From Nitrosarchaeum koreense MY1 (GTDB lineage: Archaea > Thermoproteota > Nitrososphaeria > Nitrososphaerales > Nitrosopumilaceae), in NCBI RefSeq assembly GCF_000220175.1, contig NZ_AFPU01000001.1:496001-560000 (forward strand): a stretch of DNA of 64,000 nucleotides. The letters run 5' to 3'. Positions within the stretch are counted from its first letter, which is position 1. The number at the start of each line of letters is the position of its first letter. The translations under genes and the position numbers were made by a program. The notes beneath the pieces were generated by a model. It saw only the letters and a program-made list of their open reading frames with translations. It did no database searches and was not told the origin of the DNA. Of the stretch, positions 33,075 to 43,437 are shown in pieces.

Positions 33075-34169
33075 ATGGGAAATAGAATCAGAGTAGGTTT
33101 AGTAGGTATAGGCAATTGTTTTGCAGGTTTAATCCAGGGAATTGAATACTATAGGCAAAATCCTTCTCAAGAAGTAACAGGTATAATTCATGATAAACTA
33201 GCCGGGTATGGAATTCATGATATTGATTTTGTATGTGGTTTTGATGTGGGTGATAATAAAGTTGGAACTCCTCTAAATGAAGCAATTTATGCATATCCAA
33301 ACATGGTTGATTGGATTCCAAAAGAAAAAATGCCAAAAACAAATGCCAAAGTCTATGAAAGTCCGTTGTTGGATGGAGTAGGAATTTGGGTTGAAAACCG
33401 AATCAAACCTCTTGAATCTAAAAAAACCCATGAGCAAATCACTGAGGAAGTAAAAAAAATTCTCAAAGAAAATAATGTTGAAATTATCGTATCTTACTTG
33501 CCTGTAGGCTCTGATAAAGTAACAGAATTTTGGGCTCAAATCTGTCTTGACACAAACACTGCTTTTGTAAACTGTATACCTTCCTTTATTGCATCTGATG
33601 AAAAATGGGCAAAAAAATTCAAAGAAAAAAATATTCCAGTAATCGGTGATGATATTAAGGGTCAAGTTGGTGCCACAATAGTTCACAGAACACTTGCAAA
33701 ACTCTGCAGTGATCGTGGAACTAAAATTGAAAAAACTTACCAAATTAACGTAGGTGGAAACACTGATTTCCTAAACATGAAAGAACAAGATCGTTTAGCC
33801 TCAAAGAGAATATCTAAAACAGAAAGTGTTCAAAGTCAACTCAAGGAAAGATTAGCCGATGATCAAATTTATGTTGGTCCCTCTGATTTTATTCCATTTT
33901 TAGGCAATACTAAACTAATGTTTATGCGAATTGAAGGTAGACAATGGGCTAACATTCCGTACAACATGGAAGTTCGTTTAGAAGTAGATGATAAGGCAAA
34001 TTCTGCAGGTATTGTAATTGATGCTATCAGGTTGGCAAAGATTGCACTAGATAGAGGAGTAGGAGGACCAATTATTCCTGCAAGCGCATATTTAATGAAA
34101 CATCCTCTTGAGCAAATGTCAGATGTTCAAGCAAAAAAAGACTGTGAAAAGTTTGTTGAAGGAAAATAA
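33075..34169 (+). CDS. ino1: Myo-inositol-1-phosphate synthase
   Basis: It converts glucose-6-phosphate to inositol-1-phosphate (or 3-phosphate), the precursor of archaetidylinositol lipids. The 364-residue protein has V-G-L-V-G-I-G-N-C-F-A-G-L, G-V-G-I-W, S-Y-L-P-V-G-S, F-V-N-C-I-P-S-F and the signature G-D-D-I-K-G-Q-V-G-A-T with N-V-G-G-N-T-D-F-L-N-M. The active-site Lys residues are kept. The ATG start follows a 64-base gap. In the 289-base gap after it I see only AT-rich sequence. Confidence 0.93.
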   Translation: MGNRIRVGLVGIGNCFAGLIQGIEYYRQNPSQEVTGIIHDKLAGYGIHDIDFVCGFDVGDNKVGTPLNEAIYAYPNMVDWIPKEKMPKTNAKVYESPLLDGVGIWVENRIKPLESKKTHEQITEEVKKILKENNVEIIVSYLPVGSDKVTEFWAQICLDTNTAFVNCIPSFIASDEKWAKKFKEKNIPVIGDDIKGQVGATIVHRTLAKLCSDRGTKIEKTYQINVGGNTDFLNMKEQDRLASKRISKTESVQSQLKERLADDQIYVGPSDFIPFLGNTKLMFMRIEGRQWANIPYNMEVRLEVDDKANSAGIVIDAIRLAKIALDRGVGGPIIPASAYLMKHPLEQMSDVQAKKDCEKFVEGK

Positions 34170-34458
34170 CTCAAAATTATTAGATTCTGAATTTATTTTT
34201 ATTATTTTTTAAAAGAATATCTTTGATATCTTATTTTAGATCAACACTGTGCGTAAAAATATAATCTAATTCTGTTTTTATATTCAATTTAGGCTCGATT
34301 TTTAGTATTTCTAATCATTGAAAATCTATGCTAGATCATATAATTTCATAATAACCACCGTTACGAAAAAAATGATATTAAACCAAGAAAAATTAATCAA
34401 TTATGTCAACTAAACTTGTTAACCATCGATTATCCAACCAACTGAGAAAATAATTTCA

Positions 34459-37400
34459 TTGGTTCATATTAAAAAAGTAGAGATCTTTGGTTTCAAATCG
34501 TTTGGCTTTAAAAATACTACAGTTATGTTTGAACCTGGATTAGTCTCGATCTCTGGCCCAAACGGTTCTGGAAAAAGTAACATTCTTGATGCGATCATTT
34601 TTGCACTTGGTGAAAACAAACCAAAAATGATGAGAGTAGACAAACTTCGATCTCTTATTCATGATATTGAAGGTAATAGACATGGACCAAAGATGGCCCG
34701 ATCTAGTGTTCATTTTGATAATTCTGACAGAAAAATTCCTGTAGATTCTGATTCAGTAGAAATTACTAGAGAGATGGATGATAAGGGTGAAAATAATTAT
34801 TATCTAAATAAAAAACCAACCAATCGAAGTCAGATATTAGATCTATTGGATATTGCAAATGCTGGATTGGGTCAGCTTAATGCAGTGCAACAAGGAACTG
34901 TTACTAGGATTTCTGAATTCACATCTGAAGAAAAACGAAAAACAATTGAAGATTTAATCGGTTTATCTTACTTTGATGAGAAAAAAACTGAAGCTATAAA
35001 ACAACTCGATGATGCTGATAGACGATTAGAAATTGCACTGGCAAAGATGGGTGAAATTAAAAAAAGAATTGATGAGCTTGAAGAAGAAAGAAATCAAAAG
35101 CTACGTCATGATATTCTTGAAAGAGAACTAAATCGTTACAAATCTATTGCCGCCTCAAATAAACTACGTCTAATAATAAGTCAAAAAACCTCAAAAGAAG
35201 ACACATTTAACAAAATTAATACTGAAATTAAGACATTTGACGATGAGCGAATTCAGATTAGAACTGAAATCAATGCTTTAGATACTGAAAAATCAAAATT
35301 AATGACTGCTGCAAATGATTACAGTCAAGCTAAGGCCGCTATTGATTCTGAACTAAGTGCTGCAATGGAACAATACGAAATCGATAACAGTGCAATTGTT
35401 GCATCAAACAAACGACTACAACAAATTGAAATAAGAATTCCTGAAATTCAAAATGAAATTGAAGTAATTAATCAAACTGGACAAGAAATTAAATCAAAGA
35501 TTTCACATTGTCAAGAATCAATAAATGAAACTAATGTAAAAAAGAATAAAATCAATGATGACTTAGAAGTTATTGATTCTGAAAGAAATAAAATATTAAC
35601 AGAACAATCTATTGTAGCATCTAAAAAATCTGAAATCGATAATAAAATAAAATTACTTTCTAATCAACTTAATGATGCAAAACTTAAACTATCAAAAGCC
35701 GAAAACGAAAAAGATGAATCCCAAATTAAAATTAAATCCAACTCTACACGATTATCTGAATTGGAACAAGATGTTGTAAAACTTTCTACCTTAAAATTAA
35801 GATTAGAAACTATCATTGCTAATCACAATGCATCTATCTCTGAATTACAATCAAGAATAGCAAGATTAAATTCTAAAAAATCAAAAACTGTAAATGATAT
35901 TGAAGAACTTGATTTAATTTTAGAAAAATCTAGTAAGGCTGCTGCTCAGTATGAATCAAAAATTAAAACTGTAAAAGGAATAATGCATGAAGATTACACT
36001 GTTGCTAAACTGAAAGAAGATGCAGATAAGCTTGGCATTCAAGGTTTAGTTTATGAAATGATTTCTTGGGACAAACAATATGAGCGTGCCGTACTAGCTG
36101 TAAGTTCTGATTGGATTAAGGCAATTGTTGTACCTGACTTTGCAACTCTACTTGGAATTGCAGAAGTAGCGCGTTCAAAAAATCTACCAAAATTAAAAAT
36201 AATACCGCTTGACGCAATTCCAAAATTCAAATTAGATTTACCAAAAGATCCTGGTGTAATTGGCGTGCTCTCTGACTATGTGAAATGTGATCAATCTCAC
36301 TCATCTCTCAAAACATTTCTTTTTGGAAATGTTGTTCTAGTTGATTCTAGGGATTCTGCGTATAGGATCTCTAAACTTGGTCATAAGGCGGTGACTATGT
36401 CTGGTGAGTATTTTGAGGCTAAAGGGGGGGCAGTCATTATTGATATTAACTCCAAAATTTCTAAATTGACAAAAATCATCTCGATGAGTACAGATATTGA
36501 TGGCTTGCTAGAATCTATTGGCCTTCTTAAAAAATATGTTTTAAAGAAAAAACACTCCTTAAAGAAACTTGAAGACTCTATTCAGAGCTATGCCGAAAGA
36601 TTATCTCTTTCAGAACAAGGTCTTGCATCTACTGATGAAAATTATTCCCATTTGAAATCAAGAATTTCATCTGCAATTAATATGAAGCAGCAATTAACTG
36701 AAAGAATTTCCGAATTAAATAAAAGACATGCTACTTTGCTTGTAGATGTATCTTCTGTTGAATCTCATATAGAGTCACTTAACTCAAGAATTACAATTGT
36801 TGAAGAAAATTATGCAAGTGGAGAGCAAACACGTATTGCAAACGAATTATCCAAAATTAATGAAAAAAAATCCAACCTTGAAAAACTTTACACTACAATA
36901 ATGAATGAATATCGTGATAAAGATTCACAATTGACAACATTACAAAATGAAGAAAATAGAAAACAATCTCAAATAAAAAGTCTTAATGATGAAATATCTT
37001 CATTAAATTCACAACATGAAGAATTAGAAAATAAAATTAAAGAATTAGAGATAAGAAAAGAATCTAAGACAAGCATACTTGTAACACTTAGAGAAAAAGA
37101 ACAAGAACTAATTTCTACTTCTGGTTCTTCCATTGGTCAGCTTAAAGAATATGATGATAAAATAAAAACTCTTTCAGAAAAAGACAAAGAACTTACTAAA
37201 GAAATTAACTCACTTGAAAGACAATCTGATTCTCTTACTCGTGATTTACATGATTTAAATGAAAACGAAACAAAACTAAATACTCTTTTGTCATCATTTG
37301 GATTTGATAAAAATATGGAGACCTTTGATGTCGAATCTATTGTTCATGGCTTAACTGCTGAGTTTAATACTCTTAATGCTCTTAATGCAAAAGCTCCTGA

Positions 37401-37983
37401 AACTTATCTTGAAGTATCTTATGGTTATCGTTCTATGTCGGTGCGTAAAAATTCATTGGAGGAAGAACGAAATTCTATTGTTAAATTTATTGAAGATATT
37501 GAAAAAGATAAACGCCAAACCTTCTTAGATGCATTTGACAAAGTTGACAAAGAAATACGTCTTATCTTTAGTAAAATGACTGGTGGTAACGCTTGGCTTG
37601 AATTACAAAATGAGGATGATCTTTTCAATTCTGGCATATCTTATATGATTCAATTTCCAAATAAACCAAAAAGAGAATCAACATCAATTAGCGGTGGTGA
37701 AAAAACTCTTGCAGCAATTGTCTTTGTCTTGGCACTTCAAAAATTAAAACCATCTCCATTTTATCTATTTGATGAGGTGGATGCACATCTTGATGCACCA
37801 AATTCAGAACGACTCGCTAAAATTTTAGAAGAACGTTCACAAGAGAGCCAATTCATTATGGTCTCTCTCAAAGACTCTGTTGTACAAAAAGCCAAACTAA
37901 TCTATGGTGTTTATCCAAAAAATGGCGTATCCTATGTTGTTACATACAAAGACAAACGTATGCCTTCAGTTAAAACATCCTAA
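34459..37983 (+). CDS. smc: Chromosome segregation ATPase SMC
   Basis: This 1174-residue SMC protein has Walker A I-S-G-P-N-G-S-G-K-S-N (33-41) and the Q-loop N-A-V-Q-Q-G. Long heptad-rich coiled coils flank a hinge near residues 520-680 (G-L-V-Y-E-M ... G-G-A-V-I). At the C-terminus are the signature motif S-I-S-G-G-E-K-T-L and Walker B Y-L-F-D-E-V-D-A-H-L-D. It organises and segregates chromosomes. The usual partner ScpA/ScpB genes are not in the window. TTG start; it overlaps the convergent ABC ATPase gene by 4 bases. Confidence 0.96.
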   Translation: MVHIKKVEIFGFKSFGFKNTTVMFEPGLVSISGPNGSGKSNILDAIIFALGENKPKMMRVDKLRSLIHDIEGNRHGPKMARSSVHFDNSDRKIPVDSDSVEITREMDDKGENNYYLNKKPTNRSQILDLLDIANAGLGQLNAVQQGTVTRISEFTSEEKRKTIEDLIGLSYFDEKKTEAIKQLDDADRRLEIALAKMGEIKKRIDELEEERNQKLRHDILERELNRYKSIAASNKLRLIISQKTSKEDTFNKINTEIKTFDDERIQIRTEINALDTEKSKLMTAANDYSQAKAAIDSELSAAMEQYEIDNSAIVASNKRLQQIEIRIPEIQNEIEVINQTGQEIKSKISHCQESINETNVKKNKINDDLEVIDSERNKILTEQSIVASKKSEIDNKIKLLSNQLNDAKLKLSKAENEKDESQIKIKSNSTRLSELEQDVVKLSTLKLRLETIIANHNASISELQSRIARLNSKKSKTVNDIEELDLILEKSSKAAAQYESKIKTVKGIMHEDYTVAKLKEDADKLGIQGLVYEMISWDKQYERAVLAVSSDWIKAIVVPDFATLLGIAEVARSKNLPKLKIIPLDAIPKFKLDLPKDPGVIGVLSDYVKCDQSHSSLKTFLFGNVVLVDSRDSAYRISKLGHKAVTMSGEYFEAKGGAVIIDINSKISKLTKIISMSTDIDGLLESIGLLKKYVLKKKHSLKKLEDSIQSYAERLSLSEQGLASTDENYSHLKSRISSAINMKQQLTERISELNKRHATLLVDVSSVESHIESLNSRITIVEENYASGEQTRIANELSKINEKKSNLEKLYTTIMNEYRDKDSQLTTLQNEENRKQSQIKSLNDEISSLNSQHEELENKIKELEIRKESKTSILVTLREKEQELISTSGSSIGQLKEYDDKIKTLSEKDKELTKEINSLERQSDSLTRDLHDLNENETKLNTLLSSFGFDKNMETFDVESIVHGLTAEFNTLNALNAKAPETYLEVSYGYRSMSVRKNSLEEERNSIVKFIEDIEKDKRQTFLDAFDKVDKEIRLIFSKMTGGNAWLELQNEDDLFNSGISYMIQFPNKPKRESTSISGGEKTLAAIVFVLALQKLKPSPFYLFDEVDAHLDAPNSERLAKILEERSQESQFIMVSLKDSVVQKAKLIYGVYPKNGVSYVVTYKDKRMPSVKTS

Positions 37984-38945
37984 TCTAGATTAACATAACA
38001 AGCAACAAAGTGATCTTTTTCTATATTTTCTAAAATTGGTTCAGTTTTGCATTTCTCAATGGCATATGGGCATCTTGCTCTAAATCTACACCCTGAATAA
38101 ACATCAATGTCGAGAGGATCATTGATTCTAATTTTTTTTTCTTTATTGAGATTTTCCGGATTTGGTTCAGAAATTGCATCAATTAGAGCTTGTGTGTATG
38201 GATGCTTTGGTTTTAACAATATTTCATCAATTGCTCCTATCTCTACAATTTTCCCAAGATATAGAATTCCTATTCTTTGACCAAAATGTCTAGCAGTAGC
38301 TAAATCATGTGTAATGTAAACAAATGAAATTTGATATCTCTTTTGTAATTCGTGCATTAATTCAAGCATTTCAGCTCTAATTGATACATCTAACATTGAA
38401 ACAGGCTCATCTGCGATGATTATTTTTGGTCTTAACGCTAAGGCTCTTGCAAGTACTACTCTTTGCTTCTGACCTCCTGATAACATATGTGGATATTTTT
38501 TCAGAATATCATCAACAGGTTCTAGTTTTACTTCATGTAATACTTCGTTCACTCTTTTTTTACGGTCGTCTTTATTTCCATTTTTATGTATTTCTAGTGG
38601 TTCAGAAACTATGTCTGCAATATTCATTCGTGGATTGATTGAATCATACGGATCTTGATGGATCATTTGACAATTCATTCTAATTTTCTCTAAACTTTTT
38701 TTCTCATCCCTGATTTCTTCGTTTTCAAAAATTATTTTTCCAGAGTCCGCTTGAATGGATTTAAGAATTAATTTTGCAATTGTGGATTTACCCGATCCTG
38801 ATTCACCAGCCAATACAAAAACTTCTCCTTTTTTTAGACTAAATGATATATCATCAACAGCTTTTATTGTAACTGTTTTTGTTCTAAAGATATTTTTTTT
38901 AATAAATATCTTCTTCAAATTTTCTATTCTTAGAATTTCATCCAA
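37980..38945 (-). CDS. Oligopeptide/dipeptide ABC transporter ATP-binding protein (DppF/OppF type)
   Basis: This ATPase shows Walker A G-E-S-G-S-G-K-S-T, the Q-loop M-I-H-Q-D-P-Y, the signature L-S-G-G-Q-K-Q-R, and Walker B I-I-I-A-D-E-P. The C-terminal oligo_HPY domain has C-R-F-R-A-R-C-P-Y-A-I-E-K-C. I start it at TTG 38945, since the extra N-terminal residues from 38975 do not fit the family. The permeases and its DppD partner are not adjacent. The family 5 binding protein at 1820 could be its substrate receptor, but this is a guess. Confidence 0.87.
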   Translation of the reverse strand: MDEILRIENLKKIFIKKNIFRTKTVTIKAVDDISFSLKKGEVFVLAGESGSGKSTIAKLILKSIQADSGKIIFENEEIRDEKKSLEKIRMNCQMIHQDPYDSINPRMNIADIVSEPLEIHKNGNKDDRKKRVNEVLHEVKLEPVDDILKKYPHMLSGGQKQRVVLARALALRPKIIIADEPVSMLDVSIRAEMLELMHELQKRYQISFVYITHDLATARHFGQRIGILYLGKIVEIGAIDEILLKPKHPYTQALIDAISEPNPENLNKEKKIRINDPLDIDVYSGCRFRARCPYAIEKCKTEPILENIEKDHFVACYVNLD

Positions 38946-39041
38946 CGTATGGAATTGGATAAAGAGGTATATCAAGAAATATCATTCATGCCTGTTGATT
39001 TATCATAAGGCATTTATGTTAAAAAAAGTCTGTTTTATTAC

Positions 39042-40067
39042 TTGAGTAAAACAATTCAAAACAGTCTAAATTATAAAAAATATGTAGTTGATTCTAAATT
39101 GCAATATTTTAAACCCAATTCTGCTAAAATTGAAAAGAGTTTTGCAGATGAAGTTTCTTTTAGTCTAACTCAAAATTCTAAATTCATCAGCCCTAAATTT
39201 TTTTATGATAAAAAAGGTTCTGAATTATTTGAAAAAATATGTGATTTATCTGAATACTATCCTACTAGAACCGAAATTAACATACTCCAAAATCTAAAAG
39301 AAAATTTTGCTAAATATGTTGATCATTCCTTTAGATTAGTCGAACTTGGTAGTGGTTCTTCGGTTAAAACAAGGCTGATTTTAGACATTTTAAATAAATT
39401 TCAAGAGAAAATTGAATATTTTCCAATCGATATTTCTGAAATTTTGACTGAAAGTTCTTCTTTACTTCAAAAAGATTATGAAAATTTGCATATTACTGGA
39501 ATAATTGATACCTATGAGGGTGGTCTTGAATTTATAAAAAATTATGATAATAAAAAAAATCTAATTATTTTCTTAGGTTCTAGTTTTGGAAATTTTGTTC
39601 CTGAAGATGGGAAAAAATTTCTGAAAAAAATCAACTCTACTATGAAATCAGATGATTTATTTTTAATTGGTTTGGATTTAGTAAAAAATAAAGAAACTTT
39701 GGAAAATGCATATGATGATTCTAAAGGAATAACCGCACAGTTTAATCTTAATGTCTTATCTAGAATCAATGACGAATTGGATGCCGATTTTAATCTAAAT
39801 AATTTTAGCCATTATGCAAGATATAATGAAAATAAACAAAGAATTGAAATGTATCTGAAATCTTTAGTGGAACAATTTGTTGTTATCCAAAAAGCCAATC
39901 TTTCAATAACATTAAAGAAAAATGAATTAATTCATACTGAGCATTCACACAAATACAAATTATCCCAAATTAAAGAATTAATGACCCAAACTGGGTTTGA
40001 CATTAAGCATATTTGGTTAGACGAAAATAATTACTTTGCATTGACTTTGGTATCCAAAAGATTTTAG
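39042..40067 (+). CDS. egtD: L-histidine N-alpha-methyltransferase EgtD
   Basis: EgtD trimethylates histidine to hercynine, the first step of ergothioneine synthesis. The 341-residue protein has S-P-K-F-F-Y-D-K-K-G-S-E-L-F and Y-Y-P-T-R-T-E. The SAM site is R-L-V-E-L-G-S-G-S-S-V-K-T, with F-L-G-S-S-F-G-N-F near the histidine pocket. This set of motifs is specific to the EgtD/DUF2260 family. TTG start. The stop is two bases from that of the convergent egtB gene, so the pathway genes are tail to tail. Confidence 0.92.
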   Translation: MSKTIQNSLNYKKYVVDSKLQYFKPNSAKIEKSFADEVSFSLTQNSKFISPKFFYDKKGSELFEKICDLSEYYPTRTEINILQNLKENFAKYVDHSFRLVELGSGSSVKTRLILDILNKFQEKIEYFPIDISEILTESSSLLQKDYENLHITGIIDTYEGGLEFIKNYDNKKNLIIFLGSSFGNFVPEDGKKFLKKINSTMKSDDLFLIGLDLVKNKETLENAYDDSKGITAQFNLNVLSRINDELDADFNLNNFSHYARYNENKQRIEMYLKSLVEQFVVIQKANLSITLKKNELIHTEHSHKYKLSQIKELMTQTGFDIKHIWLDENNYFALTLVSKRF

Positions 40068-40069
40068 TT

Positions 40070-41380
40070 CTAATTATTTTCAACACATCTGAATCCAGAA
40101 AATAGCCATCTTTCATCCAGTCTGAAAAAATTTCGATAACTTCCACGAACAGACATCTTTGGCGTTCCAAATGAACCACCTCGTAATACTTTTTGATTTG
40201 TAAACCACTTATCATTATATTCATCAAATCCAGATCTGAATCCAGGATAACCTGTAAACTCTGATGCTGTCCATTCCCAAACATCGCCAATCATTTGATG
40301 ACACCCTGATGAACTTATCCCACTAGGATATGATCCAATTTCTGTACATCCCCAATGATATGATTCTAATAAATTGGCATTTTGTTCTGTTGGAGGCTCA
40401 TTTCCCCAAGGAAATATTGTTTTTTGTTGTTTTTCTTCATTCCAACAAGCAGCTTTTTCCCATTCTGCTTCTGTTGGCAGTCTTTTTCCTACCCATTTAC
40501 AATATGCATCTGCTTCATAATAGCTAACATGGCATACTGGTTCTTTTGGATTTAATTTTCGGGTTCCTAGAAAATCTCTAACTTTCCATTGACCGTCAAT
40601 TTTTTCCCAATACATCGGTGATTTCCAATCATTTTCTTTTACTTTTTCCCATCCGTCAGATAGCCAATGTTTGTATGTATCATATCCACCATCCTCAATA
40701 AATTTTAGATATTGTTCATTGGTAATCGGAAACACATCAATTGAATAATTTTCTAAATACACTTTGTGTTCTGGTAGTTCAATATCATAACAATATTCAT
40801 TACCATTATACCCCATTGTGTATATGCCTCCTTTAATTTGAACTGATTTTTGTTCAACACTTTTTGATTTTGGCATTTCATTTTTTTTGATTGGTCTGTA
40901 TTGTTCTGCCAATAAATGTTGTAAATCATACACTAGTAATTCTTGATGTTGACACTCATGATGTAATCCTGTTATAATTAATTTTATTGCGTTGTCGTTT
41001 AACGAATCTGATTCGATAAGATGATTTACTCTTTGACTAATTGTATTAAAATATTGAAAAATTTGTTCTGTTGTTGGTCTTGATATGACCCCTCTTTTGC
41101 CCTTGTCATGAGGAACTCCAAATTGTTGATAGTAAGAGTTTAGATACTCTGAAAATTCTTTAGAGTAGAATTCATATTTGTTGTTTATTTTACTCATAAT
41201 TGCTTCGTAGATCCAACTCACATGACCGATATGCCATTTTACAGGACTAGTAAAAAATGCAGTTTGTACTATGAAATCATCTTTTTCAAGAGTTTTTACT
41301 AATTCTAAAGTTCTGTTTCTTGTTTCTTTGAATTGCTCTAAAAGTGATTTATTTTCTTCCACATTTGTGGCAGTTTTCAT
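40070..41380 (-). CDS. egtB: Ergothioneine sulfoxide synthase EgtB
   Basis: EgtB is a mononuclear iron enzyme that joins hercynine to a thiol substrate with O2. The N-terminal DinB-like part has the iron ligands: W-H-I-G-H (H53) and H-E-C-Q-H-Q-E (H141, H145). The C-terminal FGE-sulfatase fold shows V-F-P-I-T-N-E-Q, R-L-P-T-E-A-E-W-E and D-V-W-E-W-T. The 436-residue length is typical. With no EgtA or EgtC nearby, direct use of cysteine, as in some bacterial type EgtBs, is plausible. The gene begins 3 bases after the proS stop on the same strand. Confidence 0.92.
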   Translation of the reverse strand: MKTATNVEENKSLLEQFKETRNRTLELVKTLEKDDFIVQTAFFTSPVKWHIGHVSWIYEAIMSKINNKYEFYSKEFSEYLNSYYQQFGVPHDKGKRGVISRPTTEQIFQYFNTISQRVNHLIESDSLNDNAIKLIITGLHHECQHQELLVYDLQHLLAEQYRPIKKNEMPKSKSVEQKSVQIKGGIYTMGYNGNEYCYDIELPEHKVYLENYSIDVFPITNEQYLKFIEDGGYDTYKHWLSDGWEKVKENDWKSPMYWEKIDGQWKVRDFLGTRKLNPKEPVCHVSYYEADAYCKWVGKRLPTEAEWEKAACWNEEKQQKTIFPWGNEPPTEQNANLLESYHWGCTEIGSYPSGISSSGCHQMIGDVWEWTASEFTGYPGFRSGFDEYNDKWFTNQKVLRGGSFGTPKMSVRGSYRNFFRLDERWLFSGFRCVENN

Positions 41381-41383
41381 TTT

Positions 41384-42838
41384 TTAATAACCTCTTGCAA
41401 AAATTGGGGTTTCTTTGCTTTGTTCATTACAGTAAATGCATTTTCCATTAGTGTTTTCACTACCAAATGGAATTACTCTTATGTCTGCACCAGTTTCCTC
41501 TTTAATTTTTTCTTCACATTCAGTTTTACCGCACCAATATGCATTGAAAAATCCTCCTTTTCCTATTTTTGATTTGAATTCTGAATATTCTGAAATATTT
41601 ATTGTATTTTGTTTAGCTTTCACTTTTGCAATTTCTAACATGTCTTTTTGTATTTCGTCTAATATTGTGGATATTTTTTCAATTTCATTGAATCCTATGC
41701 TTATTTTTTCTCGATTGTATCTTTTTGCTAAAACAATTTGTTGTTTTTCAATGTCTTTTGGACCAATCTCTATTCTTAATGGGATTCCTTTTAGCTCCCA
41801 ATCATTGAATTTGTAACCTGGTGTTAGTTCGTTTCTATCATCTACATGAACTCGAATTTTTTTAGATTCTAGTTGTTGACGAATTTCATTTAATTTTGGA
41901 AATATAACATTTTTTGCATCATCAGATTTGTAAATTGGAACAATTACTACCTGAATTGGCGCTACTTTTGGTGGAAGCACGAGACCTTTGTCGTCACCAT
42001 GTACCATGATCATTGCTCCTATCAGTCTCCATGATACTCCCCATGATGTTTGCCATGCAAATTGTTCCACATTATCTTTATCTGAAAATTTTACTTCAAA
42101 TGGTATTGAAAAGTTTTGTCCTAGAAAATGTGATGTTCCCATCTGAAGTGCTTTTCCATCTGGCATTATTGATTCCATAGTGGTAGTGTATACCGCTCCT
42201 ACGAATTTTTCTTTTTCACTTTTCTTGCCTGTAACTACCGGAATTGCTAATTCATCTTGAACCGTATTTTTATAAATTTCAAGAATCTCAATAACTTCTT
42301 TTTCAGCTTCCTCCTTAATTGCATGTACGGTATGGCCTTCTTGCCATAAAAATTCTGAAGTCCTAAGAAATGGTTTTGTAGCTTTTATCTCTGCTCTTAA
42401 TGCTGTATTCCAAAAATTAATTTTAAGAGGTAAATCTCTCCAACTTTGAATCCATTTTGAATACATTGTATATGCTAAAGTTTCTGAAGTTGGTCTAAGT
42501 GCTAATCTATCCCCTATTTCATTTTCTCCTGAATGTGTAACCCAAAATACTTCTGGATTAAAACCTGCAAAATGTTTTTGTTCTTTTCCTAAAAGTGATT
42601 CTGGAATTAAGATTGGAAGAAAACCATTTCTAATTCCTTTTTTAAAGAATTTTTCATCAAATGTATTTCTTAATGATTCCCAAATAGAGTATCCATCAGG
42701 TCTTAATACTATTAGTCCTTTAACTGGTGCATAGTCTGCTAACTTAGCTTTTAGTACGACTTGTGTATACCACTCACTGAAATCTGCCTCTTTTGAAACT
42801 GTAATTCCAATATCCTCTTTACTCAAACTAGAATTCAA
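41384..42838 (-). CDS. proS: Prolyl-tRNA synthetase (archaeal/eukaryotic type)
   Basis: This class II synthetase has motif 2 R-P-T-S-E-T and F-L-R-T-S-E-F-L-W-Q-E-G-H-T, and motif 3 W-G-V-S-W-R-L-I-G-A-M-I-M-V-H-G-D. The C-terminal zinc-ribbon-like domain has C-G-K-T-E-C ... C-I-Y-C, and the end residues G-Y are typical of the eukaryote-like form. The 484-residue length is normal. It is followed directly by egtB, an unusual partner. Confidence 0.95.
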   Translation of the reverse strand: MNSSLSKEDIGITVSKEADFSEWYTQVVLKAKLADYAPVKGLIVLRPDGYSIWESLRNTFDEKFFKKGIRNGFLPILIPESLLGKEQKHFAGFNPEVFWVTHSGENEIGDRLALRPTSETLAYTMYSKWIQSWRDLPLKINFWNTALRAEIKATKPFLRTSEFLWQEGHTVHAIKEEAEKEVIEILEIYKNTVQDELAIPVVTGKKSEKEKFVGAVYTTTMESIMPDGKALQMGTSHFLGQNFSIPFEVKFSDKDNVEQFAWQTSWGVSWRLIGAMIMVHGDDKGLVLPPKVAPIQVVIVPIYKSDDAKNVIFPKLNEIRQQLESKKIRVHVDDRNELTPGYKFNDWELKGIPLRIEIGPKDIEKQQIVLAKRYNREKISIGFNEIEKISTILDEIQKDMLEIAKVKAKQNTINISEYSEFKSKIGKGGFFNAYWCGKTECEEKIKEETGADIRVIPFGSENTNGKCIYCNEQSKETPIFARGY

Positions 42839-42898
42839 AGAAATAATTTTACTAATGAGCCTTTCGTGATGATTGTACCTGTTTTGTTTGAATTTCTT

Positions 42899-43186
42899 TT
42901 ATTTTAAAGGGTCGCCTTTACAGAGGACTTTACCCATTACTCTGCTTTGAAAATTGGGGCAAACAAAACACTGGATAAATTGAATATCTTCTTTTAATAC
43001 CGGGCATTTTACAAATTCTTGCTTCATTTTTTTAAGCATTTTTGGGCTGACTCCTTTTAGTTTTAATTTTCCTTTGTCATCCATCATGCCTGATTCTTTA
43101 AGCTCATTTTTGACATCTTCTGGAAGTTTTTGTTTATCTTCTGTCATGTCGATTGTTACTTCGTATTTATGTTCTAACTCTTCCAT
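42899..43186 (-). CDS. Conserved hypothetical protein with four cysteines
   Basis: I do not recognise the family. The 95-residue protein has a charged alpha-helical first half and a C-terminal half with C-P-V and C-F-V-C and a late C, enough for one metal site. I chose ATG 43186 (GGTTAT just upstream) rather than 43204. It lies 60 bases upstream of proS on the same strand and may be in the same operon. Confidence 0.55.
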   Translation of the reverse strand: MEELEHKYEVTIDMTEDKQKLPEDVKNELKESGMMDDKGKLKLKGVSPKMLKKMKQEFVKCPVLKEDIQFIQCFVCPNFQSRVMGKVLCKGDPLK

Positions 43187-43437
43187 GAGATAACCTATCA
43201 TCAACCTTGATTTATTACTAGCGTTTTTGATACTAGAAAAAATTATACTTTAATATCTTGAACCATTTTGATATTAAATACCTTCTAACAAATATCGAAT
43301 TTTTATAAAAACAAGTATTATCGTGATTTTTTAATATATTTAATATAAAATATCCTAGAATTTCTGGTTTGCGTAAATATTGTATGTAATTCAATACACA
43401 TACGGTTCCTTATGTTTACAGAAAGTTATTATCTAAT

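Noticed and set aside
34170-34458. Possible C/D box RNA before smc
   Set aside because: A TGATATT and a CTGAG are present, but the boxes are imperfect and no guide pairing can be shown.
40070-41380. Reading egtB as a generic formylglycine-generating sulfatase-modifying factor
   Set aside because: The N-terminal DinB-like region with H-x3-H-x-E and the neighbouring egtD make EgtB the better fit.
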